Part shown: positions 8,754 through 18,688 of the stretch, piece after piece
How the letters are laid out: each line of letters opens with the position of its first letter
How positions within the stretch are numbered: the first letter of the stretch is position 1
Source of the DNA: Pseudonocardia thermophila
GTDB taxonomy: Bacteria; Actinomycetota; Actinomycetes; Mycobacteriales; Pseudonocardiaceae
Direction of reading: 5' to 3'
DNA length: 64,000 nt
NCBI RefSeq assembly: GCF_900142365.1
Contig: NZ_FRAP01000002.1
Location: forward strand, 124,001-188,000
The notes under the pieces: generated by a model
The model's database searches: none
What the model was told of the DNA's origin: nothing
Seen by the model: the letters and a program-made list of their open reading frames with translations, nothing else
Position numbers and translations under genes: made by a program

Positions 8754-9812
8754 ATGAGCACGAGCGATCCGATCCGGGTCGGCGTGATCGGCACCGGCAT
8801 GATCGGCCGCGAGCACGCGCTGCGGCTGGCGCGGCGCACCGTCGGGGCGCAGGTCGTGGCCGTCGCCGACACCGACGCCGAGCGCGCCCGCGCGGTCGCG
8901 ACCGAGATCGGCGCCGAGGTCTACCGGTCGGGCGTCGACCTCATCGACGACGTGGACGCCGTCGTCGTCGCGTCGTGGGGACCGACCCACGAGGAGTACG
9001 TCCTCGCCGCGATCGCGGCGGGCAGACCGGTGTTCTGCGAGAAGCCGCTCGCGCCGACGCGCGCGGAGTGCAACCGCATCCTCGACGCCGAGGTGGCCGC
9101 GGGGCGGCGGCTGGTCACGGTCGGGTTCATGCGCCGCCACGACCCGCAGTACGTGGCGATGAAGGAGGTCGTGGCGGGCGGGTCGATCGGTGCCCCGCTG
9201 CTCATGCACGCCGCGCACCGCAACGTGTCGGTGCCGGACTTCTTCACCAGCGAGATGATCGTGACCGACACCGCCGTCCACGACATCGACGTGGCCCGGT
9301 GGATGTTCGATGAGGAGATCGTCGCGGTCACGGTGCTGACCGGGCGGGTCTCGCGCAAGGCCAAGCCCGGCTTCCGCGACCCGCAGCTGATCATCCTGGA
9401 GACCGAGAGCGGGATCCTCGTCGACGTCGAGGCCTCCGTGAACGCCGGGTTCGCCTACGACATCCGCGGCGAGGTCGTCGGCGAGGACGGCACCGTCGAG
9501 CTCTCGGAGAGCGCCGGCGCGATCGTCAAACGCGCCGGCGCCGCGCACACGTCCGTGCCCACCGCGTGGATCGAGCGGTTCGCCGTCGCCTTCGACGCCG
9601 AGTTCCGGGCGTGGATCGACGTCGTCGCCGCCGGTGGAACGCACCTGTCCGCCGGGCCGACGGCGTGGGACGGTTACGCCGCGACCGCCTGCTGCGAGGC
9701 AGGCCTGGAATCTCTGCGCACGGGGACACGGCAACCGGTCGAGCTGCGCCCGCAGCCGGCGCTCTACAGCACGAACGCGTCAACCACACCCACCGAAGGG
9801 ATCCCTCGATGA
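8754..9812 (+). CDS. iolG: Inositol 2-dehydrogenase, Gfo/Idh/MocA family
   Basis: 352 aa, NAD(P)-dependent oxidoreductase. The Rossmann motif GVIGTGMIGREH is at 9-21, the family EKP motif supplies Lys98, and TDTAVHDIDVARW (171-183) gives the catalytic Asp/His pair seen in inositol dehydrogenases. It follows iolA by 13 bases with a GGGGACGGG ribosome site and couples by ATGA to the transporter lipoprotein gene. Of the three Gfo/Idh enzymes in the window this has the best position for the first oxidation of myo-inositol. The exact stereoisomer is not decidable. Confidence 0.85.
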   Translation: MSTSDPIRVGVIGTGMIGREHALRLARRTVGAQVVAVADTDAERARAVATEIGAEVYRSGVDLIDDVDAVVVASWGPTHEEYVLAAIAAGRPVFCEKPLAPTRAECNRILDAEVAAGRRLVTVGFMRRHDPQYVAMKEVVAGGSIGAPLLMHAAHRNVSVPDFFTSEMIVTDTAVHDIDVARWMFDEEIVAVTVLTGRVSRKAKPGFRDPQLIILETESGILVDVEASVNAGFAYDIRGEVVGEDGTVELSESAGAIVKRAGAAHTSVPTAWIERFAVAFDAEFRAWIDVVAAGGTHLSAGPTAWDGYAATACCEAGLESLRTGTRQPVELRPQPALYSTNASTTPTEGIPR

Positions 9813-10795
9813 GACTGCGCAAGGGCGTCATCGTGGCCGCCTCGGCCCTGGTGCTGGTCGCCACGGCCGCGTGCAGCGGCACGGGTCAGCCGACGAGCCC
9901 CGCCTCCGGCGGAGGCGGCGGGGCCGGCACCTACGGGTACAAGTTCTCGGTGATCACCCACGGCGCGCCGGGCGACACCTTCTGGGACGTCGTGAAGAAG
10001 GGCGCGGAGAAGGCCGGCAGCGACGAGGGAGTGAGCGTCAACTACCAGGCCTCGGGCGGTGACCCGGCCAAGCAGGCCCAGCTGATCGACGCGGCGGTGA
10101 ACGAGAAGGTCGACGGGATCGTCGTGTCGATGGCGAACCCGGACGCGCTGCAGGCCTCGATCCGCAAGGCGGTCGACGCCGGCATCCCGGTCATCACCAT
10201 CAACTCCGGGCAGGACAAGTCCAAGGAGTTCGGCGCGATCGCGCACGTCGGCCAGGACGAGGTCATCGCGGGCCGCGGCGCCGGTGAGCAGATGCGCGCC
10301 GCAGGCGTCACCAAGGCCCTGTGCGTGATCCAGGAGGCCGGCAACATCGGCCTCGAGCAGCGCTGCCAGGGCTTCCGCGAGGGACTCGGCGGTGAGGTCG
10401 AGAACCTGCAGGTGGAGAACTCCAACCCGTCCGGTGCGGAGGCCACGATCAAGGCGAAGCTGCAGACCGACCCGTCGATCAACGGGGTGCTCACGCTCGG
10501 TCCGGTGATCGGCGCGGTGGCGATCAAGGCCGTCGCCGACTCCGGCTCCTCGGCCAAGCTCGCCACGTTCGACCTGAACGCCGACGTCACGCAGGCGATC
10601 GCCGACGGCCGGATGCTCTTCGCCGTCGACCAGCAGCAGTACACGCAGGGCTACCTGCCCATCGTGATGCTGACGCTCTACAAGTCGAACCTGAACACGA
10701 TCGGCGGCGGTCAGCCGGTGCTGACCGGGCCCGGCTACGTCACCCAGGAGAACGCCGCCCAGGTCCAGAGCCTGGCCGCGCAGGGCACCCGCTAG
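9809..10795 (+). CDS. Sugar/cyclitol ABC transporter substrate-binding lipoprotein
   Basis: 328 aa, type I periplasmic-binding fold (Peripla_BP_4, RbsB-like). A lipoprotein signal ends at Cys22 (LVATAAC), so the protein is tethered outside the membrane. Body motifs include [35 protein letters not shown] and [11 protein letters not shown]-type strands. ATG 9809 overlaps the iolG stop (ATGA); the longer upstream frame is the iolG shadow. With the permease and ATPase it forms an importer most likely for myo-inositol. The ligand is inferred from the operon. Confidence 0.88.
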   Translation: MRLRKGVIVAASALVLVATAACSGTGQPTSPASGGGGGAGTYGYKFSVITHGAPGDTFWDVVKKGAEKAGSDEGVSVNYQASGGDPAKQAQLIDAAVNEKVDGIVVSMANPDALQASIRKAVDAGIPVITINSGQDKSKEFGAIAHVGQDEVIAGRGAGEQMRAAGVTKALCVIQEAGNIGLEQRCQGFREGLGGEVENLQVENSNPSGAEATIKAKLQTDPSINGVLTLGPVIGAVAIKAVADSGSSAKLATFDLNADVTQAIADGRMLFAVDQQQYTQGYLPIVMLTLYKSNLNTIGGGQPVLTGPGYVTQENAAQVQSLAAQGTR

Positions 10796-10803
10796 GACGC
10801 GAG

Positions 10804-10842
10804 GGGGAGCCGGGCCGCGGCGCCGGCCCGGCCCGGCTCCCC
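10804..10842 (+). other. Intra-operon hairpin after the binding-protein gene
   Basis: GGGGAGCCGGGCC (10804-10816) and GGCCCGGCTCCCC (10830-10842) form a perfect 13-bp stem with a 13-base loop, with no T tract. It lies between the lipoprotein stop and the permease ribosome site (GAAGGAG). Such hairpins after binding-protein genes usually protect the upstream mRNA or attenuate the downstream one, so the binding protein is made in excess. It could also be a partial terminator. Confidence 0.7.
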
Positions 10843-10864
10843 GCGGGTCTGAAGGAGACCACCC

Positions 10865-11920
10865 ATGACGACCACACTCCCTCCACCGCCCACGGCGGCC
10901 GCCGACGAGCGCGTCGCCCAGATCAGCCTCGTCCGGCGGCTCGTCCTGCGTCCCGAGATCGGGTCGCTCATCGGCGCCGCCGTGCTGTTCATCCTGTTCG
11001 CGATCCTGTCGTCGAACTTCTACTCGCTGGCGGGCATCTCGAACTGGCTCGACCCGGCGTCGTTGTTCGGGATCATGGCCGTCGCCGTGGCCCTGCTGAT
11101 GATCGGCGGGCACTTCGACCTGTCGGCCGGGGTGCTCACCGGCACCGCCGGCCTGGCCACGGCGATCATGACGACCCAGTGGGGCCTCAACATCTGGGTC
11201 GCACTGCTGGTGTCGCTGGCGATCTGCCTCGGCGTCGGCTTCGCCAACGGCTACCTGGTGACCCGCACCGGGCTGCCCAGCTTCATCATCACGCTGGCCA
11301 TGTTCCTGATGCTGCAGGGGCTGAACCTGGCGGTGACGAAGTTGATCACCGGCACGGTCTCGGTCGGCGGCATGGCCACGGTGCCGTACTACGACACCGT
11401 CCGGCCGATCTTCGCTGCGAAGATCAACATCTTCGGCGTCGACTTCAAGATCCAGATCGTGTGGTGGATCGTCGTCACCGCGATCGGCGCCTGGGTCCTG
11501 TCCCGCACGCGCTTCGGCAACTGGACGTTCGCCACCGGCGGCGACCCGGTGGCCGCCCGCAACGTCGGTGTGCCGGCCAAGCGCACCACCATCACCCTGT
11601 TCATGACGGTCGGCGCGTGCGCGTGGCTGGTGGGTACGCTGAAGCTGATCGAGCAGACGTCGGTGCAGACCAGCCAGGGCTTCGGCGAGGAGCTGATCTA
11701 CATCGTCGCCGCAGTGATCGGCGGCTGCCTGCTCACCGGTGGCTACGGGTCGGTCATCGGGGCGTCGATCGGCGCGCTGATCTTCGGTATGACGAACCAG
11801 GGCATCGTCTACGCCGGGCTGGACAGCGACTGGTTCAAGTTCTTCCTCGGCGCGATGCTGCTGCTGGCGGTGCTCGCCAACCAGGTCGTCCGCCGCTACG
11901 CCGAGCAGACGAAGAGGTAG
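10865..11920 (+). CDS. Sugar/cyclitol ABC transporter permease (RbsC family)
   Basis: 351 aa membrane protein with roughly ten hydrophobic helices. The RbsC-like segments [13 protein letters not shown] and [21 protein letters not shown], and a late [21 protein letters not shown] segment, mark the BPD_transp_2 family. ATG 10865 follows GAAGGAGACC. It forms the membrane channel for the adjacent lipoprotein and ATPase. Confidence 0.9.
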   Translation: MTTTLPPPPTAAADERVAQISLVRRLVLRPEIGSLIGAAVLFILFAILSSNFYSLAGISNWLDPASLFGIMAVAVALLMIGGHFDLSAGVLTGTAGLATAIMTTQWGLNIWVALLVSLAICLGVGFANGYLVTRTGLPSFIITLAMFLMLQGLNLAVTKLITGTVSVGGMATVPYYDTVRPIFAAKINIFGVDFKIQIVWWIVVTAIGAWVLSRTRFGNWTFATGGDPVAARNVGVPAKRTTITLFMTVGACAWLVGTLKLIEQTSVQTSQGFGEELIYIVAAVIGGCLLTGGYGSVIGASIGALIFGMTNQGIVYAGLDSDWFKFFLGAMLLLAVLANQVVRRYAEQTKR

Positions 11921-11922
11921 CG

Positions 11923-12806
<884 letters not shown>

Positions 12807-12810
<4 letters not shown>

Positions 12811-13784
12811 CGGTCGGGATCGGGCTGGCCGGGCTCGGCCGGATGGGCCGAGTGCACGCGCGCAGCCTGCGCGGCGGGTGCACGGAGGCCCACCTGGCGT
12901 GCGTGTACGACGCGGACCCCGCCGCGGCGGAGTTCGGCGTGCCGTGGGCGGCGAGCTTCGCCGAGCTGCTCGACCGCTGCGACGCGGTCGCGATCGCCAC
13001 CCCCACCGCCGCGCACGCGGAGCTGACCGTGCAGGCCGCCGAGTCGGGTAAGCCGGTCTTCTGCGAGAAGCCGCTCTCGCTCGTGCGGGAGAGCGCTGTC
13101 GCCGCTGTCGAGGCGTGCGCGGCGGCGGGGGTGGCGCTGCAGGTCGGCTTCCACCGGCGGTTCGATCCCGACTGGGTGGCCGCAGCCGCGCGGATCCACG
13201 CCGGCGAGCTGGGCCAGGTGCAGCTGTTCCGCACCTCGCTGCGCGACATGGATCCGCCGGACCCGGCGTTCCTGGCCGGTTCCGGCGGGTTCTTCGCCGA
13301 CATGACCGTGCACGACCTCGACGCCGCGCGGTGGCTGTGCGGGGAGGTCGCTTCGGTGACCGCGCACGGCGCGGCGATCGATCCCGCGTTCGCCGAGTAC
13401 GACGACATCGACACCGCCGTCGTCGTGCTGCGGTTCGTCTCCGGCGCACTGGGCGTGATCGACAACAGCCGCTCCGCCCGCTACGGCTACGAGTGCTCCA
13501 CCGAGGTGATGGGCACCCTGGCCACGGCGCGGATCGACGCACCGCACCCGCGCGGGCTGGAGTGGCGCAGCCGCGGCGGCGCGGTCCGCGGCTTCGCCCG
13601 CGACTTCGAGGAGCGGTTCCCGTTCGCCTACGTCGCGGAGCTCGACGCGTTCGCCCGCTGCGTGCGCGACGGCACCCCGCCGCGCGTGACCGGCCACGAT
13701 GCGCTCGTGGCGTCCGATCTGGCCGCCGCCGCGACCGAGTCGTGGCGGACCGGTCGCACCGTCTCGTTGGAGGTACCCGCATGA
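12807..13784 (+). CDS. Gfo/Idh/MocA oxidoreductase, second inositol-dehydrogenase-like copy
   Basis: 325 aa. Rossmann motif [15 protein letters not shown] near 6-20, EKPL with Lys88, the family motif [11 protein letters not shown] and [12 protein letters not shown] (catalytic His/Asp). GTG 12807 overlaps the ATPase stop and is preceded by GGAGAA. It probably oxidises or epimerises another inositol isomer (for example scyllo-inositol) so that it enters the same pathway. The substrate is not shown by sequence. Confidence 0.85.
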
Positions 13785-14635
13785 ACCGCATCGCCGGCGC
13801 ACCCATCTCGTGGGGGGTGTGCGAGGTGCCCGGCTGGGGCTACCAGCTCCCCGCGGAACGGGTGCTCGCCGAGATGGAGGAGGTCGGGCTCGCCGCAACC
13901 GAGTGGGGACCCGCCGGGTTCCTGCCGCCCGACCCGCGCAAGGTGCTCGCCGAGCACCACCTCGCCGCCATCGGCGGCTTCGTGCCCGTGCAGCTGCACC
14001 GGCCCGACCACGACCCGGTGCCGGAGATCGAGCGCGTGCTCGCCGGGTACGCGACCACCGGCTCGACCGTGCTCGTCCTGTCCGCCGACACCGGGCTCAC
14101 CGGCTACGACAGCCGCCCCGAGCTGGACGAAGCGGGCTGGCGCACCCTGCTGGCCAACCTGGACCGGATCTCGGCGCTCGCCGCCCGGCACGGCGTGCGC
14201 GCGGTGCTGCACCCGCACGTCGGGACGCTCGTGGAGACGCCCGACGACGTGAAGCGGGTGCTCGACGGCTCGTCGATCGCGCTGTGCCTGGACACCGGGC
14301 ACCTGCTCATCGGCGGCACCGACCCGGCCGATCTCGTCCGGCAGGTGCCCGATCGGATCGCGCACACCCACGTCAAGGACGTCGACCTGGGCCTGGCGAA
14401 GCAGGTGCGGTCCGGGCGGCGCACCTACACCGAGGCCGTCCGCGAGGGCATGTACCGGCCCGTCGGGCACGGCGACGTCGACTTCGAGACCATCGTGCGG
14501 CACCTGCGCGCCCGCGGCTACGACGGTTGGTACGTGCTGGAGCAGGACACGATCCTCACCGAGGAGCCGCGCGAGCCGGGCGCCCCGGAGGACGTGCGCA
14601 CGAGCGTGGAAGCGCTGAAGGCGCTGCTGCGCTGA
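13781..14635 (+). CDS. IolE-like sugar phosphate isomerase/epimerase TIM barrel (probable inosose dehydratase)
   Basis: 284 aa, AP-endonuclease-2/xylose-isomerase-like barrel. It opens with GAPISWGVCEVPGWG, a form common in actinobacterial inositol loci, and carries the metal-site strands VLHPHVGTLVE, CLDTGHLLIGG, THVKDVD and GWYVLEQD. The pathway needs a 2-keto-myo-inositol dehydratase (IolE) to feed IolD, and no other candidate lies in the operon, so that role is inferred. An epimerase (IolI/IolH-like) is the alternative. ATGA-coupled to the gene before; last gene of the operon. Confidence 0.8.
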   Translation: MNRIAGAPISWGVCEVPGWGYQLPAERVLAEMEEVGLAATEWGPAGFLPPDPRKVLAEHHLAAIGGFVPVQLHRPDHDPVPEIERVLAGYATTGSTVLVLSADTGLTGYDSRPELDEAGWRTLLANLDRISALAARHGVRAVLHPHVGTLVETPDDVKRVLDGSSIALCLDTGHLLIGGTDPADLVRQVPDRIAHTHVKDVDLGLAKQVRSGRRTYTEAVREGMYRPVGHGDVDFETIVRHLRARGYDGWYVLEQDTILTEEPREPGAPEDVRTSVEALKALLR

Positions 14636-14664
14636 GGTCCGCCGCTGGGGTCCACCGCCGAGGT

Positions 14665-15654
14665 TCATCTGCGCGGTGGTCCGGTCGTGCCCCGGACCAC
14701 CAGGCGCGGCGGCAGCACCCGCTCGACCGACGTCGTGCGGCCGCCGTCGAGCCGGTCCAGCGCCGCGTCGACGGCCTGCTCGGCCTGCTCGGCCGCCTCC
14801 TGGTTGACGGTGGTGAGGTCGACGTGCGCGAGCCGGGACAGCTCCGAGTCGTCGTAGCCCGTGAGCGAGACGTCCCCGGGCACCCGCACGCCCGCGCGGA
14901 GGAACACGTCGAGCAGGCCGATCGCGCTGCGGTCGTTGGCTGCCACCACGGCCGTCGGCAGCTCCGGCTCGGCGAGCAGGGCCCGGGCCGCGGCGGCCCC
15001 GGCCTCCTCGGTGTTGCCGCCGGGCACCACCCGCCCGGCGACCCCGTGCCGGGCCGTGGCGGCGAGGAAGCCGTCTCGGCGATCCGCGGCCATGGCCTCG
15101 CTCCCGCCGTCGACGTGCACGAGCGCGTGGTGGCCCAGCTCCACGAGGTGGTCCACCACGAGGGCGACGCCCTGGTCGTCGGCCACCCGCACCACGTCGA
15201 ACCCGGCGGGCTCGGCGCGCCGGCTCACCGCGACGACCGGCACGCGGGTAGCGAGCGCAGCGATGTCGGCGTCGGGCATGCCGGGGGCGAGCAGCAGCAG
15301 CGCCTCGCAGCGCAGGTCGAGCAGCGTCTCGGCGACGCGCTGCTCGTCGTGCGCCGCGGTGATCGCCGAGAGCGCCACCGTGTAGCCGCGGCGATCGGCG
15401 GCGAGCTGGATCTCCTCGGCCAGCTCGGCCCGGTAGACGTCGCGCAGCTGGACGGGCACGCCGAGCAGGTGGGTGCGCCGACGGGCGAGCAGGCTCGCTG
15501 CGCGATCGGCGCGGTAGCCCAGCTGGGCGGCCGCGGCCAGCACCTTCTCCCGGGTCCGATCGCTTGGTCCCGGTCGGCCGCGCAGCACCAGCGACACCGA
15601 CGCGGTCGACACGCCCGCGGCCGCCGCCACGTCCTCCAGCCTGGGCCGTCGCAC
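14665..15654 (-). CDS. LacI family transcriptional regulator
   Basis: 329 aa repressor: LacI helix-turn-helix at 5-30 (LEDVAAAAGVSTASVSLVLRG), hinge, then a sugar-binding periplasmic-type domain with AVVAANDRSAIGLLDVFL and DVSLTGYDDSELS. The GTG start follows GGGAGG. It diverges from a dioxygenase/SDR/dehydrogenase operon and shares with it a promoter region holding a perfect palindromic operator. It likely senses a sugar or cyclitol and controls that operon and itself. Confidence 0.9.
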   Translation of the reverse strand: MRRPRLEDVAAAAGVSTASVSLVLRGRPGPSDRTREKVLAAAAQLGYRADRAASLLARRRTHLLGVPVQLRDVYRAELAEEIQLAADRRGYTVALSAITAAHDEQRVAETLLDLRCEALLLLAPGMPDADIAALATRVPVVAVSRRAEPAGFDVVRVADDQGVALVVDHLVELGHHALVHVDGGSEAMAADRRDGFLAATARHGVAGRVVPGGNTEEAGAAAARALLAEPELPTAVVAANDRSAIGLLDVFLRAGVRVPGDVSLTGYDDSELSRLAHVDLTTVNQEAAEQAEQAVDAALDRLDGGRTTSVERVLPPRLVVRGTTGPPRR

Positions 15655-15657
15655 CCC

Positions 15658-15709
15658 TTGACACCTCCCGTCGCCGCCCGGATAGTACCCACTTGTTAAA
15701 GCGCTTTAA
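15658..15709. promoter_or_regulatory. Overlapping divergent promoters with LacI operator
   Basis: Rightward: consensus TTGACA (15658-15663), 17 bases, GATAGT (15681-15686), giving a start near 15693. The perfect 14-bp palindrome TTAAAGCGCTTTAA at 15696-15709 lies just past that start and has the central CG typical of LacI-family operators. Leftward: TTAAAG, 16 bases, TACTAT (complement of 15682-15687), so both -10 boxes use the same bases and the operator covers the leftward -35. One bound repressor would silence both directions. Confidence 0.8.
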
Positions 15710-15727
15710 GCACCTTCGGAGTGATCG

Positions 15728-16852
15728 ATGCCGCTCACGCACGAGCCGCTGACCGAGGCCGCGTGCTCGGTCGACGACCTGCTCGCCGTGCTGGCCGAGC
15801 GGACGGACCCCGCCGACTACCCGCTGGCCGCGGCGATCGAGCAGGAGATCCTGATCTACGACACCGCCGCGCTGCTCGCCGCCGACCCGGCCGCCGCGCG
15901 GGCCGAGCTGGTCCGCGCGTTCGCCGACGGCCCGGGCGTGGTGGTGCTGCGCGGCGCGTACCCCGACACGTCCGTGGTCGACCGCGCGACCGCGGTGTTC
16001 GAGGAGGTCATCGCCGGCCAGGACGACGAGACCGGCGACCACTTCGCCGCGCCCGGCGCCAACGACCGGGTGTGGAACGCGCTGGAGAAGCTCGCCGTCC
16101 GCGCGCCCGAGGTGTTCGTCGACTACTACGCCAACCCGGCCATCGCGCTGGCCGCCGAGGCCTGGCTCGGGCCCGGTTACCAGATGACCTCGCAGGTCAA
16201 CGTCGTGCGGCCGGGTGGGAAGGCGCAGGTCGGGCACCGCGACTACCACCTCGGGTTCCAGCCGAGCGCGGTGATCGAGCGCTACCCCGCGCACGTGCAC
16301 CGGCTCTCGCCGGTGCTCACCCTGCAGGGCGCGGTCGCCCACTCCGACATGCCGCTGGACGCCGGTCCCACCTGCTACCTGCCGCACTCGCAGAAGTACC
16401 TGCCCGGCTACCTCGCGATGAACCGCCCCGACTTCCAGCAGCTGTTCGCCGAGCGGCACGTCCAACTGCCGCTGGTCAAGGGCGACGCGGCGTTCTTCAA
16501 CCCGGCCGTCGTGCACGGCGCCGGCGCCAACGCCACGCGCGACCTGCGGCGGATCGCGAACCTGCTGCAGATCTCCTCGGCGTTCGGGCGGGCCATGGAG
16601 AGCGTGGACCGCGAGCGGATCTGCTTGGCGATCTACCCGGCGCTGCGCGCCCACCCCGCGCCCGGGCCGGCGATCGCCGCGGCTGCCGAGGGCTACGCCT
16701 TCCCCACCAACCTCGACCGCGATCCGCCCGTCGACGGCCTCGCCCCACCGACCCAGGCCGACCTGGTGCGCCGCGCGCTCGCCGAGGACTGGCCGATCGA
16801 GACGTTCCGGGCGCGCCTGGCCGCCCACTCCGCGCGGAGGAGGACGGCATGA
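15728..16852 (+). CDS. Phytanoyl-CoA dioxygenase family Fe(II)/2-oxoglutarate oxygenase
   Basis: 374 aa, soluble double-stranded beta-helix oxygenase. The iron ligands are visible as His170 and Asp172 in GHRDYHLGF and His263 in NPAVVHGAG; arginines at 271-275 (RDLRR) would bind 2-oxoglutarate. The ATG follows CGGAG by seven bases. It is first in an operon with an SDR and a Gfo/Idh enzyme beside an inositol locus, so it may hydroxylate or oxidatively demethylate a cyclitol or sugar derivative. The substrate is unknown. Confidence 0.82.
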   Translation: MPLTHEPLTEAACSVDDLLAVLAERTDPADYPLAAAIEQEILIYDTAALLAADPAAARAELVRAFADGPGVVVLRGAYPDTSVVDRATAVFEEVIAGQDDETGDHFAAPGANDRVWNALEKLAVRAPEVFVDYYANPAIALAAEAWLGPGYQMTSQVNVVRPGGKAQVGHRDYHLGFQPSAVIERYPAHVHRLSPVLTLQGAVAHSDMPLDAGPTCYLPHSQKYLPGYLAMNRPDFQQLFAERHVQLPLVKGDAAFFNPAVVHGAGANATRDLRRIANLLQISSAFGRAMESVDRERICLAIYPALRAHPAPGPAIAAAAEGYAFPTNLDRDPPVDGLAPPTQADLVRRALAEDWPIETFRARLAAHSARRRTA

Positions 16853-17610
16853 CGCTCTTGGCCGACCGGGTCGTTCTGGTCAGCGGCGGCACCCAGGGGG
16901 TGGGTGCCGGCGTGGCCCGGGCGGCCGTCCGGGAGGGCGCGCAGGTGGTGATCACCGGGCGGCGCGCCGAGCGGGGGGAGAAGGCGGCCGCCGACATCGG
17001 CGCGGTGTTCGTGCAGGCCGACGTGGCCGACGTCGCGTCCGCGCAGGCGTCGGTCGCGGCCACCGTCGAGCGGTTCGGGCGGATCGACTGCCTGGTGAAC
17101 TCCGCGGGCCTGGTCGACCGCGGCACACTGCTCGACACCACACCGGAGCTGTTCGACCGGCACATCGCGATCAACCTGCGCGGCCCGTTCTTCCTCATGC
17201 AGGCCGCCGTCGCCGACATGCGCCGTCGCGGCGCACCCGGCACGATCGTCAACATCATCTCCTCGTCGGAGCTGGGTGGGCAGCCCTACCTCGCGCCGTA
17301 CGTGGCGGCGAAGGCCGGGCTGGCCGGGCTCACCCGCAACGCCGCGCACGCCCACCGCTTCGACCGCATCCGCATCAACGGCCTCGACATCGGCTGGACC
17401 GAGACCGAGGGCGAGGCCGAGATCCAGCGCACCGCGCACGGCGCGCCGGAGGACTGGGCGCAGCGGGCCGCGGCCCGGCTGCCCATGGGCAAGCTCGGGC
17501 AGGTCGACGAGATCGCCGACTTCGTCGTCTTCCTGCTGAGCGACCGCAGCGGGGTCGTCACCGGCTCCGTCATCGACTGGGACCAGAACGTGTTCGGCGG
17601 CCTGGACTGA
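16849..17610 (+). CDS. SDR family NAD(P)-dependent oxidoreductase
   Basis: 253 aa classical short-chain dehydrogenase. Cofactor motif SGGTQGVGAG (12-21), NSAG near 84-87, catalytic Ser138-140 region and Tyr151-xxx-Lys155 are all present. The ATG overlaps the dioxygenase stop (ATGA), so the two are co-translated and probably act in sequence on one substrate, the SDR oxidising a hydroxyl to a ketone. The C-terminal WDQNVFGG is unlike fatty-acid reductases and common in sugar/cyclitol SDRs. Confidence 0.85.
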   Translation: MTLLADRVVLVSGGTQGVGAGVARAAVREGAQVVITGRRAERGEKAAADIGAVFVQADVADVASAQASVAATVERFGRIDCLVNSAGLVDRGTLLDTTPELFDRHIAINLRGPFFLMQAAVADMRRRGAPGTIVNIISSSELGGQPYLAPYVAAKAGLAGLTRNAAHAHRFDRIRINGLDIGWTETEGEAEIQRTAHGAPEDWAQRAAARLPMGKLGQVDEIADFVVFLLSDRSGVVTGSVIDWDQNVFGGLD

Positions 17611-17624
17611 GCAGGGAGCTGCAG

Positions 17625-18650
17625 ATGAAGCTGGGTCTGATCGGGCTGGGCCGCATCGGCGCCTTCCACGCCGAGACGCTCGCCGCGCTCGACACCGTCG
17701 ACGAGCTGGTGGTGACCGACGCGGTGCCCGCGGTGACCGAGCGGGTGGCCGACCGGGTCGGCGCCACCCCGGCCGGGTCACCCGCCGATGTGCTCGCCGC
17801 CGGCGTCGACGGGGTGCTGGTGGCGGCCCCGACCGCGCTGCACGCCGAGCTGACGCTGGCCGGCGTCGACGCGGGCGTGCCGGTGTTCTGCGAGAAGCCG
17901 CTGGCCCCCACGCCCGCCGAGGCCGAGCGGGTGGCCGCGGCGGTGACCGCGGCCGGGGTTCCGGTGCAGGTCGGGTTCCCGCGCCGGTTCGACCCGGCGT
18001 TCCGGGCCGCCCGCGCCGCCGTCGAGAAGGGGGAGCTGGGCAAGCTGCGCACCGTCCGCTCCACCACGCTCGACCCGGCCCCGCCGCCGGCGTCGTACCT
18101 CGCTGGGTCGGGCGGGATCTTCCACGACTGCGCCGTGCACGACTTCGACGCGGTCCGCTGGGTGACCGGCCGAGAGGTCGTCGAGGTGTACGCGACCGGC
18201 TCGCTCGGCGGGGGCGACCCGGACGCGTTCGCCGCGGCCGGGGACGTCGACACCGCGGCCACCATGCTGACCTTCGACGACGGCACGCTGGGGCTGGTGT
18301 CCAACACCCGGTTCAACGGCCGCGGCTACGACGTGCGGCTCGAGGTGCACGGGGTCGCTGACAGCGTCGCCGCCGGGCTGGACGACGGGCTGCCGCTGCG
18401 CAACACCCACCCGGGCGCGACCTTCCCGGCCGGCCCGCCGCACACGTTCTTCATGGACCGGCTGGCCACGGCGTTCCGGGCGGAGCTGGCGGCGTTCGTC
18501 GACGTGGTGGCGGGCAGGGCGGCGGTGCCGTGCACGGTGGACGATGCGGTGGCCGTCGCGTGGATCGCCGAGGCGGCCACCCGCTCGCTGCACACCGGGC
18601 GGCCGGTGCGGATCGCGGAGATCCGCGAGCCCGCGACCGTCGGCGACTGA
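17625..18650 (+). CDS. Gfo/Idh/MocA oxidoreductase, inositol 2-dehydrogenase-like
   Basis: 341 aa. It has GLIGLGRIGAFHAETLA at the N-terminus, CEKPLAPTPAE with the family lysine near residue 90, GFPRRFDPAFRAAR, and the catalytic segment DCAVHDFDAVRW. It follows the SDR by 14 bases with a GGGAG ribosome site and ends the LacI-controlled operon. It closely resembles the IolG branch, so the operon product probably enters the inositol pathway. The specific substrate is inferred. Confidence 0.85.
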   Translation: MKLGLIGLGRIGAFHAETLAALDTVDELVVTDAVPAVTERVADRVGATPAGSPADVLAAGVDGVLVAAPTALHAELTLAGVDAGVPVFCEKPLAPTPAEAERVAAAVTAAGVPVQVGFPRRFDPAFRAARAAVEKGELGKLRTVRSTTLDPAPPPASYLAGSGGIFHDCAVHDFDAVRWVTGREVVEVYATGSLGGGDPDAFAAAGDVDTAATMLTFDDGTLGLVSNTRFNGRGYDVRLEVHGVADSVAAGLDDGLPLRNTHPGATFPAGPPHTFFMDRLATAFRAELAAFVDVVAGRAAVPCTVDDAVAVAWIAEAATRSLHTGRPVRIAEIREPATVGD

Positions 18651-18676
18651 GCTGGCGCGGGTGCGGCCACGGCGCC

Positions 18677-18682
18677 CATACT
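18677..18682 (+). promoter_or_regulatory. -10 box of the leaderless Rieske gene
   Basis: CATACT ends six bases before the ATG at 18689, and no Shine-Dalgarno sequence exists in the 38-base gap after the preceding gene. The Rieske gene is therefore likely transcribed separately as a leaderless mRNA. Confidence 0.55.
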
Positions 18683-18688
18683 CCGCAG

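Noticed and set aside
15696-15709. TTAAAGCGCTTTAA considered as a stem-loop terminator for the upstream region
   Set aside because: It lies at a divergent promoter, has no loop and matches a LacI-type operator.
13628-16828. 1066-codon minus-strand ORF
   Set aside because: Spans several real genes on both strands; only the out-of-frame image of lacI and the dioxygenase region.
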